DNA of 64,000 bases from Herbaspirillum sp. CF444 (GCF_000282135.1 NZ_AKJW01000061.1:186001-250000); one strand, 5' to 3'; shown: positions 33,776 through 42,403, counted from the stretch's first letter. Translations and numbers: made by a program. Notes: generated from the letters alone by a model not told the origin.

Positions 33776-34255
33776 TCAGAGAGCGGTACGAGCAAGATAG
33801 TCGACGAAACGGTCGAAGCTGCCGTTCCATCCATCCTGATGTCCGTCGCGTTCGGCCGCCGACTGGAACGGCGTCTGGCGAAAGCGCATGTGCGTCTTGC
33901 CGTCCTGTTCGGTGAAATCGATGGTGACCAGCGTCTCCAGGCCGCGTTCGCCTTCCTCGTCCCAGGCAAAGGTGAACGCCAGCCGCTCCGGCGCCTTCAC
34001 TTCCTGGAAGACGCCGCCTTGCCACAGCTTGCGGCCGTCCTCGACGCCGTGCAGGCAGCCGCGCCAGGCGCCGCCCGGGCGTACGTCCATCTCCAGCACG
34101 GCGGCGGGATGCGCCGGCGGCCCCCACCAGCGTCGCACGTGTTCGGCGTCGGTCCAGAGCCGGAAGACCAGTTCGCGCGGCGCATCGAAGGTGCGGGTGA
34201 TACTGAGTTCTCCCGCTGCACCTGGCAGGGAAGCAAATGCCGATGGCATGTTCAT
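33776..34255 (-). CDS. SRPBCC/AHSA1-family protein (copy 3)
   Basis: The 159-aa product shows TRTFDAPRELVFRLWTDAEH (20-39), RRWWGPPAHP, and WNGSFDRFVDYLARTAL at the end. Its ATG overlaps the stop codon of copy 2 in an ATGA arrangement, so the two are translationally coupled. It is clearly paralogous to its neighbours but shares only the fold motifs, so the copies are old duplications rather than recent ones. Confidence 0.9.
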   Translation of the reverse strand: MNMPSAFASLPGAAGELSITRTFDAPRELVFRLWTDAEHVRRWWGPPAHPAAVLEMDVRPGGAWRGCLHGVEDGRKLWQGGVFQEVKAPERLAFTFAWDEEGERGLETLVTIDFTEQDGKTHMRFRQTPFQSAAERDGHQDGWNGSFDRFVDYLARTAL

Positions 34256-34743
34256 GGCGCTTCTCCTCGCAGATAGGCTTCGAGGCGGTCGATAGTCTGG
34301 TTGCCGCCTTCGATGGCGTGGAATTCGCGGACCACCTTGTCGCGGATATCCGCGGTGGCGAACAGCGAGGTCAGCGTGAGGGCGGTTCGGCCGGCATCGC
34401 GTTCCTCGAAGGTGACGGTGACTTCGAAGCCGGGATCGCTGTCGTCGTCGCTGGTGTGCAGGTAAGACAGCCGTGACGGCCTGACGATTTCCCGGTACAG
34501 GATTTTGTTCGGATAGTCGGTGCCATCCGGTCCGTGCATCATGAAGCGCCAAATGCCGCCGGGACGCACGTCCCTGGTCGTGGTTGTCGTAGTGAAGCCG
34601 CTCGGTCCCCACCAGTTGCCGATATGTACCGGATCGGTCCAGGCCTCAAAGACCAGTTCGCGCGGGGCATTGATGACGCGCGAGATGACGATGCTGCGGT
34701 CGGTTGATGTCGCCATCTGCATGGCAAGCGTTGCTGCCGTCAT
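34252..34743 (-). CDS. SRPBCC/AHSA1-family protein (copy 2)
   Basis: The 163-aa protein has SRVINAPRELVFEAWTDPVH (21-40), WWGPSGFTTT, HGPDGTDYPNKILYREIV and a C-terminal helix GGNQTIDRLEAYLRG. The block from VINAPRELVF to WWGP is nearly identical to copy 4, indicating a closer relation between these two. CAAGGAGAACACC is an excellent ribosome-binding site. It lies 60 bp after copy 1 in the operon. Confidence 0.9.
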   Translation of the reverse strand: MTAATLAMQMATSTDRSIVISRVINAPRELVFEAWTDPVHIGNWWGPSGFTTTTTTRDVRPGGIWRFMMHGPDGTDYPNKILYREIVRPSRLSYLHTSDDDSDPGFEVTVTFEERDAGRTALTLTSLFATADIRDKVVREFHAIEGGNQTIDRLEAYLRGEAP

Positions 34744-34803
34744 GGTGTTCTCCTTGATTGCTTCCCTCGCCGGCGGCGAAGGGAGGTTGCATCGCCGTTG
34801 GTC

Positions 34804-35334
34804 TTATTGTTTTTCGGCGAGGTTCTTGAGGTTGTCGAGTCCGGTTTCAAAATCCTTGCCCACCATGCTGTCCATGTCGCAGAACACGTGGACGATCCGG
34901 GCCGGGAACGGCGCCGCGCCCGACATCGCCCACGTCACTTCGGTGGCGTCGCCTTTGGCGGTCAGCGTGTACTCGACCGTGTTGCTGGCCTTGAAGGGCT
35001 TGGTGAAGTCGAGCTTGATGACAACTCTGGAAGGCACGGTTTCATCCACGATTTCCATGCGTCCCTGGCCGGCCTTGCCCGAACCTTCCCATGCATACGT
35101 CGCGCTTTTGCCGCTGGCGACGTCGTTATAGCTGCGCTTCATGTCCGGGTCGAGTTTTTCAAACGGCGACCAGGCGGCGAAGTTGTGCATGTTGTTCAGG
35201 TAAGGGAAGATCTTTTCCGGCGCGGCCTTGATGCTGGCGCTGCGTTGCACCTTGAACCGGTCCGGCTTGCGCGCGGCCAGGATCAGGATGGCGATGATGA
35301 TGACGGCAAGGACGATGGTGATGGTTTTGAGCAT
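34804..35334 (-). CDS. Membrane-anchored SRPBCC/polyketide-cyclase-like protein (copy 1)
   Basis: This 176-aa protein differs from the other three in having an N-terminal transmembrane anchor (TITIVLAVIIIAILILAA, 4-21). A START-like domain follows, with SASIKAAPEKIFPYLNNMHN, WSPFEKLDPDMKRSYN and a C-terminal helix. The domain probably faces the periplasm. TGTGGAGACACG is a good ribosome-binding site. It is 48 bp downstream of the VOC gene in the operon. Confidence 0.88.
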   Translation of the reverse strand: MLKTITIVLAVIIIAILILAARKPDRFKVQRSASIKAAPEKIFPYLNNMHNFAAWSPFEKLDPDMKRSYNDVASGKSATYAWEGSGKAGQGRMEIVDETVPSRVVIKLDFTKPFKASNTVEYTLTAKGDATEVTWAMSGAAPFPARIVHVFCDMDSMVGKDFETGLDNLKNLAEKQ

Positions 35335-35382
35335 CGTGTCTCCACAGATGGATGATAGAAAATGGGCGGCCGGGTGGCGCAA

Positions 35383-35799
35383 TCAGGACGGCATCGGACG
35401 TTCGCAGTTGACCATCCACGGGATGCCGAAGCGGTCGGTCAGCATGCCGAAACGCACCGCCCAGAAGGTTTCCTCCAAAGGCATGCGCACTTCCGCGCCG
35501 ACATTCAGCGCGTTGAAGACACGCTCTGCTTCGACAGGATCCGGCGTATTGATCGTGATGCTGAAACCTTGCGGTTTTTCCGCATTGCCTTCCGGTACGT
35601 CCGAACCCATGAAGATCTGGCCGGCAATCTGGATGCGCGCGTGCATGACGCGGTTGTGCTGCTCCGCAGGCATGTCCTTGGCCATGGGCGAGTCGCCGTT
35701 GCGCATCATGAACTGGATGTCGCCGCCGAAGATTTCTTTGTAAAACTGAAAGGCTTCCTCGCACTGGCCGTTGAAATTGAGATAGGTATGCAATTGCAT
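35383..35799 (-). CDS. VOC-family PhnB/YjdN-like protein
   Basis: The 138-aa protein matches the PhnB-like branch of the vicinal-oxygen-chelate superfamily: TYLNFNGQCEEAFQFYKEIF (5-24), HARIQIAGQIFMGSDVPEG, and DRFGIPWMVNCERP at the end. The branch is mostly uncharacterised; metal-dependent enzymes and binding proteins are both known in VOC. GAGGAGCAGACC precedes the ATG. It is the second gene of the ArsR operon. Confidence 0.9.
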   Translation of the reverse strand: MQLHTYLNFNGQCEEAFQFYKEIFGGDIQFMMRNGDSPMAKDMPAEQHNRVMHARIQIAGQIFMGSDVPEGNAEKPQGFSITINTPDPVEAERVFNALNVGAEVRMPLEETFWAVRFGMLTDRFGIPWMVNCERPMPS

Positions 35800-35886
35800 G
35801 GTCTGCTCCTCGTTCGCAAAAGTATTGGGGTAAATACAGGGACAAATGCCTGAATGAAAAACGGGCGCCGCTGTTGCGGCGGCTTG

Positions 35887-36318
35887 TTATTTTTTGACTA
35901 CGGGTTTTGCAGTACGTTTCTTGCCGGTCTTGGCTTTTTGTTGCATCTCCTGCATGTGTTCCGCGGGCGATTCTGCCGTGATCGCGTCTTTGTTTTGGGC
36001 TTGCAAGTCGCGCAGATAATCCTCAAGGCGATCCAGGCTGGCTTCCCAGAACTGGCGGTACTGGTCGATCCAGGCATGCACTTCATGCAAGGGCTGCGCT
36101 TCAAGTTTGCACGGCCGCCATTGCGCCGTGCGTCCGCGCGTGATCAGGCCGGCGCGTTCTAGCACCTTGAGATGCTTGGTGATCGCCGGTGGACTGATCT
36201 CGAACGGCGCCATCAATTCTTTCACCGATGCTTCGCCGGAAGCCAGCCGCGCGAGGATCGCGCGCCGGGTCGGATCGGCCAGGGCGGAGAAGGTTGCGCT
36301 GAGATGGTCGGGAGGCAT
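35887..36318 (-). CDS. ArsR-family regulator heading the SRPBCC operon
   Basis: The 143-aa protein has an ArsR-type winged helix (FSALADPTRRAILARLASGE, 10-29, then FEISPPAITKHLKVLERAGL). Residues 90-110 match the tail seen in ArsR proteins linked to SRPBCC genes. A Lys-rich C-terminus follows (KTGKKRTAKPVVKK). The ELCV(C/G)DL metal motif of metal-sensing ArsR members is absent, so a metal is not the likely ligand. Its position directly upstream of a VOC gene and four SRPBCC genes indicates local regulation. Confidence 0.9.
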   Translation of the reverse strand: MPPDHLSATFSALADPTRRAILARLASGEASVKELMAPFEISPPAITKHLKVLERAGLITRGRTAQWRPCKLEAQPLHEVHAWIDQYRQFWEASLDRLEDYLRDLQAQNKDAITAESPAEHMQEMQQKAKTGKKRTAKPVVKK

Positions 36319-36498
36319 GGCTTTCTTCGTTTATTAATTAACTAATAGGTAAAGTAAGGCTTGTGTACTGGCCTTGTCAAGCGTTTTGTTGATCGAAGTA
36401 CCGATGCGCATCAGGTCTTCGACTGCACAAGATGGGCAGCGGAAAACCGGAGCGACTGTTAAAATCGTCGCTCTTCCCACGCTACGGACGGAATCGCA

Positions 36499-37137
36499 AT
36501 GGACGCCTTTTTCTTCATCCCTGTCGCCATCATGCTGGCGCTGGTGCCAGGTCCGAACAATTTTTGCGCGCTCAACAACGGCATCCGCCGCGGCGTCGGC
36601 GTGGCCTTGCTGGCGACCTTCGGGCGCGTGACGGCGTTTGCGATTTTCCTGACGATTTCGGCGGTGGGACTCGGCGCCATGCTGCTGGCTTCCGAAACCG
36701 CGTTCACGGCGGTGAAGTGGGTGGGCGCCGTCTATCTGTTTTATCTCGGTTATCGCGCCTGGCGCAGCCGCGAGTTTCACGGCCTGGAACTGGCCGACGG
36801 CGTGGAAAAGGCAGGGGCGGCTGCTCCCGTGCAAAAGAGCGTGCGTGCGCTGGTGATGCAGGAGTTCTTGCTTGGCATCACCAATCCGAAAGCGATCATG
36901 TTGTTTGCCGCGATTTTCCCGCAGTTCATCGATGCCGCACGTCCGGCGCCGCATCAATTTTTGGTGCTGGGATCGATTTATCTGTGCGCGGAGTTTGTTT
37001 CCAGCACGGTGTATTCCCTGTGCGGCAAGCAGATCCGTCGCTTCATCCGCACTTCGCGCGGCGTCGCGCGCCTGAACAAGGCGACCGGCGGTTTCTTCAT
37101 CGGCGCCGGCGCGTTGTTGCTGGCGGCGCGTCAGTAG
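36499..37137 (+). CDS. LysE/RhtB-family amino-acid exporter
   Basis: The 212-aa membrane protein has six hydrophobic segments and the LysE-family N-terminus (FFIPVAIMLALVPGPNNFCA, 4-23) with the GPNN motif, plus GITNPKAIMLFAAIFPQFID near residue 130. Members export amino acids or related small metabolites. The substrate cannot be assigned; RhtB-type proteins handle homoserine and threonine, others cysteine pathway intermediates. It is divergent from the ArsR operon with about 180 bp between. Confidence 0.92.
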   Translation: MDAFFFIPVAIMLALVPGPNNFCALNNGIRRGVGVALLATFGRVTAFAIFLTISAVGLGAMLLASETAFTAVKWVGAVYLFYLGYRAWRSREFHGLELADGVEKAGAAAPVQKSVRALVMQEFLLGITNPKAIMLFAAIFPQFIDAARPAPHQFLVLGSIYLCAEFVSSTVYSLCGKQIRRFIRTSRGVARLNKATGGFFIGAGALLLAARQ

Positions 37138-37156
37138 TCATTCGGCGGCAAGCCGC

Positions 37157-37738
37157 TTATGCGTCTTGATTGATGGCGTTAAGCAGTTGCAGGTGTCGTT
37201 CGATTTCAAACACGTGGGTATCTTCCTTGCCCAGTTCACGCAAGGCCACGGCCAGCCCAAGCAGGTAGTCGGCGTTGCGCCCACTGGGACCTTGTGCACC
37301 GGCGATCTGGCGCGCAATCTCGCACTCGGAGGCGGGGCCGAGGAAAGCCGCGTTCTCCTCGGTGGCGATATACACCAATCCTTCTGCGCTGCTGTGGTCC
37401 TCAAAGATGATATCGGTCGACAGGCGCAGATAGCCGTTTTTTTCGCGGTAGTCGAGATGGTCGAACACTTCCGGCGTGATCAGGTAGGCCATGCCCGCGC
37501 AGGTGGCGCCGTCATCCTGAATCAGCGTCACCACGCGGCCGGGCGCGTGCGGCGTGCCGCGATGATCGTGCGAGCCCTGCCAGAAGCGGCGACTCCAGCC
37601 GACGATGTGCGCCGGGCGGCGCTCGATGAAGGGAAAATCGGCCTTGAAGATCAGCGAGCCGTAGCCGAACAGCCAGACGCTGTCGTGCCGGTCGAACTTG
37701 GTCATGGCTTTGTTGAGGGCGATGGTGTCGGCGGACAT
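37157..37738 (-). CDS. chaC: Glutathione-specific gamma-glutamylcyclotransferase (ChaC family)
   Basis: The 193-aa protein has the family signature VWLFGYGSLIFKADFPF (21-37), the RRFWQGSHDHRGTPHAPGRV block, and a catalytic glutamate in LDYREKNGY. It matches ChaC, which cleaves glutathione to 5-oxoproline and Cys-Gly. Length is close to bacterial ChaC. It is convergent with the LysE gene (19-bp gap). The ORF has an alternative Met at residue 11 but the upstream start fits the family well. Confidence 0.92.
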   Translation of the reverse strand: MSADTIALNKAMTKFDRHDSVWLFGYGSLIFKADFPFIERRPAHIVGWSRRFWQGSHDHRGTPHAPGRVVTLIQDDGATCAGMAYLITPEVFDHLDYREKNGYLRLSTDIIFEDHSSAEGLVYIATEENAAFLGPASECEIARQIAGAQGPSGRNADYLLGLAVALRELGKEDTHVFEIERHLQLLNAINQDA

Positions 37739-37829
37739 GGGGCGTGCGTTCCTTGCTGGGCGGGGATGCGGAAATTATAAGGGCAGGCGGATTCTTCGGT
37801 CAGCGCAGGTCAGCTTGGGTCAGCTTAGG

Positions 37830-38741
37830 TCAGCTCAATGACGCCAGCGTGTCGCGCAGCCACTGCAGCGAGGGATCCGCATGGTTGCGCGGGTGCCAGG
37901 CGGCAAACAGCGAAAAGCCGCGTGCCGCGAACGGCAGGTCGAAGATGTCCAGCCGATCTGCATAGCGCGCCGCCAGCCGGCTGGGCAGCGTGGCGACATA
38001 GTCGCTGCGGCAGAGCAACTCCGCCGCCAGCGCAAAACTTTGCACCGAAATCGCCACCATGCGCCGCCGTCCCAATTCTTCCAGATGTTCATCCATGAAA
38101 CCGTGAAAGCTGCCGCCGCTGGTCGACACCAGCACATGGCGCAGTTTGCAATAACTCTCCAGGGTGGGTTTCCTGCGCCCGCGCGGATGCTCCTTGCGTT
38201 GCACCATGACGAAGTGTTCGTCGAGCAGTTTTCGGGCTTTCATGCTGGACGGCACCATGCGTTCGGAGCCGATCAGCAGATCGATTTCGGAACGTTCCAA
38301 CTGACCCGCAATGTGTTGCTGGTCGCTGTTGAGAAAGCCGATGCGTACGCCTGGGCCGGCGATCTCCGGCAGTTTTTCCATTAGCGCCGAGCCCAGCACC
38401 GATGTCGCATTGTCGCTGGCGGCAATGCGGAAGGTGCGATTGTCAATCAGCGGATCGAAGGAGGAGCGATGATTGACCAGGTTCTCCATCTGCGCCAGCA
38501 GGGTGCGCAGCGGATCGGCCAGCGTCAGTGCGTGCGCGCTGGGAATCATGCCGCGGCCGTTTTCAGCCGGCACCAGCAGCGGGTCGTTGAAGATCGTGCG
38601 CAGGCGCGCCAATTGTGTCGACACCGCCGGCTGCGTCAGATGCAGGCGCGCGGCGGCCTTGGTCACGTTGCATTCCTCCAGCAGGACGTGCAGGGAGGCC
38701 AGCAGGTTCAGGTCGATGCCGCGCATATTGATCATATTCAT
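37830..38741 (-). CDS. LysR-family regulator (NodD/PcpR-like branch)
   Basis: This 303-aa regulator has the N-terminal HTH in the branch-typical form RGIDLNLLASLHVLLEECNV with TQPAVSTQLARLRTIFNDPL. The effector-binding domain runs from about residue 95. The exact start is uncertain: ATGs at 38741, 38735 and 38726 are in frame and none has a clear Shine-Dalgarno. It is divergent from a zinc-type alcohol dehydrogenase gene and most likely controls it. Confidence 0.88.
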   Translation of the reverse strand: MNMINMRGIDLNLLASLHVLLEECNVTKAAARLHLTQPAVSTQLARLRTIFNDPLLVPAENGRGMIPSAHALTLADPLRTLLAQMENLVNHRSSFDPLIDNRTFRIAASDNATSVLGSALMEKLPEIAGPGVRIGFLNSDQQHIAGQLERSEIDLLIGSERMVPSSMKARKLLDEHFVMVQRKEHPRGRRKPTLESYCKLRHVLVSTSGGSFHGFMDEHLEELGRRRMVAISVQSFALAAELLCRSDYVATLPSRLAARYADRLDIFDLPFAARGFSLFAAWHPRNHADPSLQWLRDTLASLS

Positions 38742-38835
38742 CACATTGATGGGTTGTATATCATTAATTGATTTCAAATATAGGTTGTGGCTGGCTAAAG
38801 TTCAAGCATTCATTCTGACCACCAAGGAGAACGCG

Positions 38836-39909
38836 ATGAAAACCTGGATCCTCGATAAAGAAGCCGCCACCCTGACGCTGCATGATTTGCCTGCGCCTGC
38901 CGTCCGACCGGGCGCCGTGCTGGTGCGCATGGAAGCCGTCCCGCTGCTGAGCTATACGCGCGACTATGTCGCCGGCAAGCTGCCTTATGCCTATCCGCAA
39001 GGTCCTTTTACTCCCGGCACCAACGGTATCGGTCGCGTCGTGGAGGTCGGCGCCGGCGTGCAGCATTTTCACGCCGGTCAGCGCGTGGCGCTCAACCCCT
39101 ACTGGCTGACCGGAGAAAATGTCGCAGAGCCGGCGCAGATCCTGATCGGCCTGACCGGCATCAGTGCCGACAGTAGCGGCATGCTGGCGGAATACCCCAA
39201 CGGCACTTTGCGCGAGATTGTCGACATGCCCGCATCGACGCTGGTGCCGCTGGAGGGGTTGGATGACATACCTGCTGGCCGGCTGGCGACGCTGGCCAAG
39301 TTCATCGTACCGTTCGGCGGGCTGCGCCGGGTTCGCGTAGCAGCCGGGGATACGGTGGCAATCAACGGCGCCGGCGGCTATTTCGGCTCGGCTGCCGTGT
39401 TGGCGGCGCTGGCGATGGGCGCCACCCGGGTGCTGGCCGTGGCGCGGCGCGCATCGGCGCTGCAAGGTCTGGTCGAATTGGGCAAGGGGCGTGTCGTGCC
39501 GGTAGTGCTGAGCGGCGATGTGGAAGCGGATGTCGCGGCCATGCGGTCCTTGTCGGGCGGCGGCGTGGCGGCTGCGCTGGATATGGTCGGTCAGGCGAGC
39601 TCCGCCGACAGTACCCTGACGGTCTTGCGCAGCCTGCGGCGAGGCGGCAGGCTGGCCGTGATGGGCAGCATGCTGGTGCCGCTGCCTTTGCCCTACGGCG
39701 AGATGATGCTCAACAATTGGGAGCTGGTCGGCAATTTCATGTACCGCCCGGACGACTATCGCGCGCTGACGGCGCTGGTTGAAAGCGGGCAACTGTCGCT
39801 GGATGCGGTCGACCTGAGGTCATTTGCGCTGGAGGATATCGAGGCGGCGATCGATCATGCCGCCGGCATGCAAGGATTGCAGGCGACCGTCGTGCATATG
39901 GGATCGTAA
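38836..39909 (+). CDS. MDR-superfamily alcohol dehydrogenase-like protein
   Basis: The 357-aa oxidoreductase has a GroES-like N-terminal domain (PGTNGIGRVVEVGAGVQHFH, 61-80) and a Rossmann domain (NGAGGYFGSAAVLAALAMGA). The usual Cys ligand of the catalytic zinc and the four-Cys structural zinc loop are missing (no CxxCxxC region), so it is probably a zinc-free quinone-oxidoreductase/enoyl-reductase-like enzyme. AAGGAGAACGCG is a strong ribosome-binding site. Divergent LysR control is likely. Substrate unknown. Confidence 0.87.
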   Translation: MKTWILDKEAATLTLHDLPAPAVRPGAVLVRMEAVPLLSYTRDYVAGKLPYAYPQGPFTPGTNGIGRVVEVGAGVQHFHAGQRVALNPYWLTGENVAEPAQILIGLTGISADSSGMLAEYPNGTLREIVDMPASTLVPLEGLDDIPAGRLATLAKFIVPFGGLRRVRVAAGDTVAINGAGGYFGSAAVLAALAMGATRVLAVARRASALQGLVELGKGRVVPVVLSGDVEADVAAMRSLSGGGVAAALDMVGQASSADSTLTVLRSLRRGGRLAVMGSMLVPLPLPYGEMMLNNWELVGNFMYRPDDYRALTALVESGQLSLDAVDLRSFALEDIEAAIDHAAGMQGLQATVVHMGS

Positions 39910-40019
39910 CGGGGGACGTCAGGGCGAGAAGCCGGGACGGCAGCCGCGAAGTCGAAGCCGAAGCCGGAGGGTATGTGCCCCGTCCTGCCACAGGGAGCGC
40001 AGGGCGGGGCAGAAAGATT

Positions 40020-40172
40020 TCAGTGCTTGTCGTGACTCTGGTCCATGTCGGACAGGCCGGAATACATGCCGCAGTAATGCGGCTCACCCCGATGGGAGCC
40101 GGTCGTCAGGGCGCTGGAGTCGTTCAGATAGTCGACCAGTTTTCTGTAGATCGTCGCGAAGTACTTTTTCAT
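40020..40172 (-). CDS. Small protein of unknown function
   Basis: The 50-aa product (MKKYFATIYRKLVDYLNDSS.., Gly/His-rich tail ending MDQSHDKH) has no signal peptide or membrane helix. CAAGGAAAAGGGGGACATC gives a strong ribosome-binding site for the ATG at 40172. Upstream there are two tandem 12-bp repeats. No family recognised. It stands between the alcohol dehydrogenase (convergent) and ampR. Confidence 0.6.
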   Translation of the reverse strand: MKKYFATIYRKLVDYLNDSSALTTGSHRGEPHYCGMYSGLSDMDQSHDKH

Positions 40173-40214
40173 GATGTCCCCCTTTTCCTTGTTGAGACAT
40201 GGTGCCAACCGCGT

Positions 40215-40238
40215 GCAATTACGTAAGCAATTATGTAA
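40215..40238. repeat. Two tandem 12-bp repeats upstream of the 50-residue protein
   Basis: GCAATTACGTAA and GCAATTATGTAA lie head to tail 43 bp before the ATG at 40172. The first contains the perfect palindrome TTACGTAA. They could be operator half-sites. Confidence 0.5.
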
Positions 40239-40422
40239 TCGTTTGCATTTTTACCGCAAACCGTAAAAGCATGCGACCTGTAAATAGTTTATATCATTTA
40301 TTCTACGAGGGGCGAGCTTTCACGTCTATCAGGCTTTTCCTGAGGCAGTTGTGGCTTTTTTGTTTCATTTTATCGAACTTTTTTGGTGGTTTTGCCCTTT
40401 ATCGGACGCTTATCGCCTTGCT

Positions 40423-41286
40423 TCAGCTTCTGTCGCATGCGGCCAGCAGCCAGTTCCGAAAAGCCTGCATTGCCGCCGTCGGCTGCTTCGACTTCAGGCG
40501 CGTGAGCCAGTAGGCGCCGTGACTGATGGAAATATCGAACGGGCAGGCCAGCCGTCCTTCGCGCAGTTCGCGCCCGAACATGTTGACCGGCAGCAAGGCC
40601 ACGCCGGCCTGTTGCGCCACCGCCTCGGCCATCGTCAGCGACGAGTCGAACACGAAGCCGCGTATCGGCGGACACGCCGTATCGGCGGCGGCGAACCAGT
40701 TGTTCCATTCATCGGTGCGGTAGGAGCGCAGCAGCGTTTCGCCGGCGAGATCCTGAGGTCGACGCAGGCGCGGCGCAATGGCCGGTGCGCACATGGGCGA
40801 CAGCGGCGCGGCAAACAGGCGCTCGGCATCGGTGCCGTGCCAGGCGCCGTCGCCGAAGCGGATGGCGTAGTCCAGTCCTTCGCCGGCGAGGTCGACGCGG
40901 TTGTTGTTGGTCAGCAGGCGCAAATCGACGAAGGGATGGGTCTGCTGAAACTCGCGCAGCCGCGGCATCAGCCAGCCGACCGCAAAGGTGCCGACCACGC
41001 CCAGCGTCAGTACTTCGCGCATCCGGCCGTTTTCGAACTGGCCGAGCACGGTGCCGATGCGCTCGAATGATTCCGCCAGCACCGGCAACAGCGCCAGGCC
41101 CTCGTCCGTGAGCGCGAGACCGCGCGGCAGGCGGCGGAACAGCGTCACGCCCATGCGTTCTTCCAGGTTCTTGACCTGCATGCTGACGGCCGTCTGGGTG
41201 ACGTTGAGTTCATCCGCGGCGTGGGTAAAGCTCAGATGGCGCGCCGCCACTTCGAAGGCGCGCAAGGCATTGAGAGGTAAATGCAT
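40423..41286 (-). CDS. ampR: AmpR-type LysR regulator of the adjacent beta-lactamase
   Basis: The 287-aa protein follows AmpR closely: LNALRAFEVAARHLSFTHAA (5-24), DELNVTQTAVSMQVKNLEER, LLPVLAESFERIGTVLGQFE, VVGTFAVGWLMPRL, LTNNNRVDLAGEGLDYAIRF, and FDSSLTMAEAVAQQAGVALL. AmpR proteins bind muropeptides and control a divergent beta-lactamase gene. That is precisely the arrangement here, with a 113-bp gap to the class A enzyme. Whether it responds to cell-wall fragments is inferred from the family. Confidence 0.92.
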   Translation of the reverse strand: MHLPLNALRAFEVAARHLSFTHAADELNVTQTAVSMQVKNLEERMGVTLFRRLPRGLALTDEGLALLPVLAESFERIGTVLGQFENGRMREVLTLGVVGTFAVGWLMPRLREFQQTHPFVDLRLLTNNNRVDLAGEGLDYAIRFGDGAWHGTDAERLFAAPLSPMCAPAIAPRLRRPQDLAGETLLRSYRTDEWNNWFAAADTACPPIRGFVFDSSLTMAEAVAQQAGVALLPVNMFGRELREGRLACPFDISISHGAYWLTRLKSKQPTAAMQAFRNWLLAACDRS

Positions 41287-41336
41287 GAGGCTGCCTGATA
41301 TCAGTTTTTCTGAGGTCTGATGCCAATTATCGTGAA

Positions 41337-41365
41337 TTGCGAGGGCATCCGTTGCTGCCTATCAT
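41337..41365 (+). promoter_or_regulatory. Probable promoter of the beta-lactamase gene
   Basis: TTGCGA (41337-41342) and TATCAT (41360-41365) are separated by 17 bp, 35 bp before the start codon. The region upstream to ampR (41293-41336), with CTGATATCAG and CTGATGCC, is where an AmpR site would sit. Confidence 0.45.
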
Positions 41366-41399
41366 TTCGCTTCACACGCATTTTTGCAAGGAAAAAATC

Positions 41400-42302
41400 A
41401 TGATTGCGAGAAGACGATTTCTCATGCTGACAGGGCTGGCATTCGGTGGCGTCGCTACAGGAGCCGTTGCCGCCGGGAGTAAAGAGATAAAAAAATCTAT
41501 GGGCTCGTCCTCGGTGGTCTCTCAACTGGCGAAGCTGGAGGCAAGCGTCGGCGGCCGTCTCGGCGTGGACATCGTCGACAGCGCCACCCAGCGTCGCTGG
41601 GGCTATCGCGCCGACGAACGTTTTGCCATGTGCAGCACCTTCAAGTTCCTGGCGTGCGCTGCCGTTCTCAAGCGCGTCGATGCCGGGCAAGAACGGCTGG
41701 ATCGCCGCATCATCTATGGCAACGACGTGCTGGTGGCGTATTCGCCGACCACCGGCAAGCACGCCGGCGGCGACGGCCTGACGCTGGCGCAACTGTGCGA
41801 AGCAGCGCTGACCCTGAGCGACAACACCGCCGCGAACCTGATCCTGCAAAGTCTCGGCGGGTTGGAACCCTTCAACCAGTTCGTGAAATCGCTGGGCGAC
41901 AAGCAGACCCGGCTGGACCGTTTCGAGACCGAGCTCAATACCGCCATCCCCGGGGATTCGCGCGACACCACCACGCCGGCCGCCATGAGCGACAACCTGC
42001 AGCGCATCCTGCTGGGCGACGTGCTGTCGCCGGCGTCGCGCGAACAACTGATCGCCTGGATGCGCCGCAACAAGACCGGCGACCGTCGCGTGCGCGCCGG
42101 CATGCAGCCCGGCTGGACGGTGGGCGACAAGACCGGCTCGGGCGACTACGGCACCACCAACACCATCGCCATCATCTGGCCGCCGCAGGGCAAACCGCTG
42201 CTGGCGTCGATCTACCTGACCCGGACCAAGGCGCCCGAGGACCGGCGCAATGCCGTGCTGGCGGAGGTCGGCAAGATCATCGTCGCGGGCCTCGACCGCT
42301 GA
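41400..42302 (+). CDS. Chromosomal class A beta-lactamase
   Basis: The 300-aa enzyme hydrolyses beta-lactams in the periplasm. The N-terminus (MIARRRFLMLTG) has a twin-arginine motif, so Tat export is likely. Active-site motifs are STFK (79-82), SDN (140-142), ETELN (176-180, the Glu166 equivalent) and DKTGSG (243-248). The serine after KTG and the Cys before the catalytic Ser resemble CTX-M/L2-type enzymes. There is no Cys at the 238 position, so it lacks the disulfide of KPC/NMC-A carbapenemases. GCAAGGAAAAAATC is the ribosome-binding site. It is divergent from ampR and is followed by a terminator; no mobile element is adjacent, so it looks intrinsic. Confidence 0.96.
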   Translation: MIARRRFLMLTGLAFGGVATGAVAAGSKEIKKSMGSSSVVSQLAKLEASVGGRLGVDIVDSATQRRWGYRADERFAMCSTFKFLACAAVLKRVDAGQERLDRRIIYGNDVLVAYSPTTGKHAGGDGLTLAQLCEAALTLSDNTAANLILQSLGGLEPFNQFVKSLGDKQTRLDRFETELNTAIPGDSRDTTTPAAMSDNLQRILLGDVLSPASREQLIAWMRRNKTGDRRVRAGMQPGWTVGDKTGSGDYGTTNTIAIIWPPQGKPLLASIYLTRTKAPEDRRNAVLAEVGKIIVAGLDR

Positions 42303-42403
42303 ATGTGTTTTGCCGTGGCAGCGACGACGGCAAAGCCATGTGCAGTTGTTGAAAGATAAATTATTTTGTTCGTTTTTCCTTTCCGGGTGGCCGTTATGGC
42401 CCC

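Noticed and set aside
41400-42302. KPC/NMC-type carbapenemase
   Set aside because: The Cys before the active-site serine is present but the partner Cys after KTG is replaced by Gly, so the defining disulfide cannot form.
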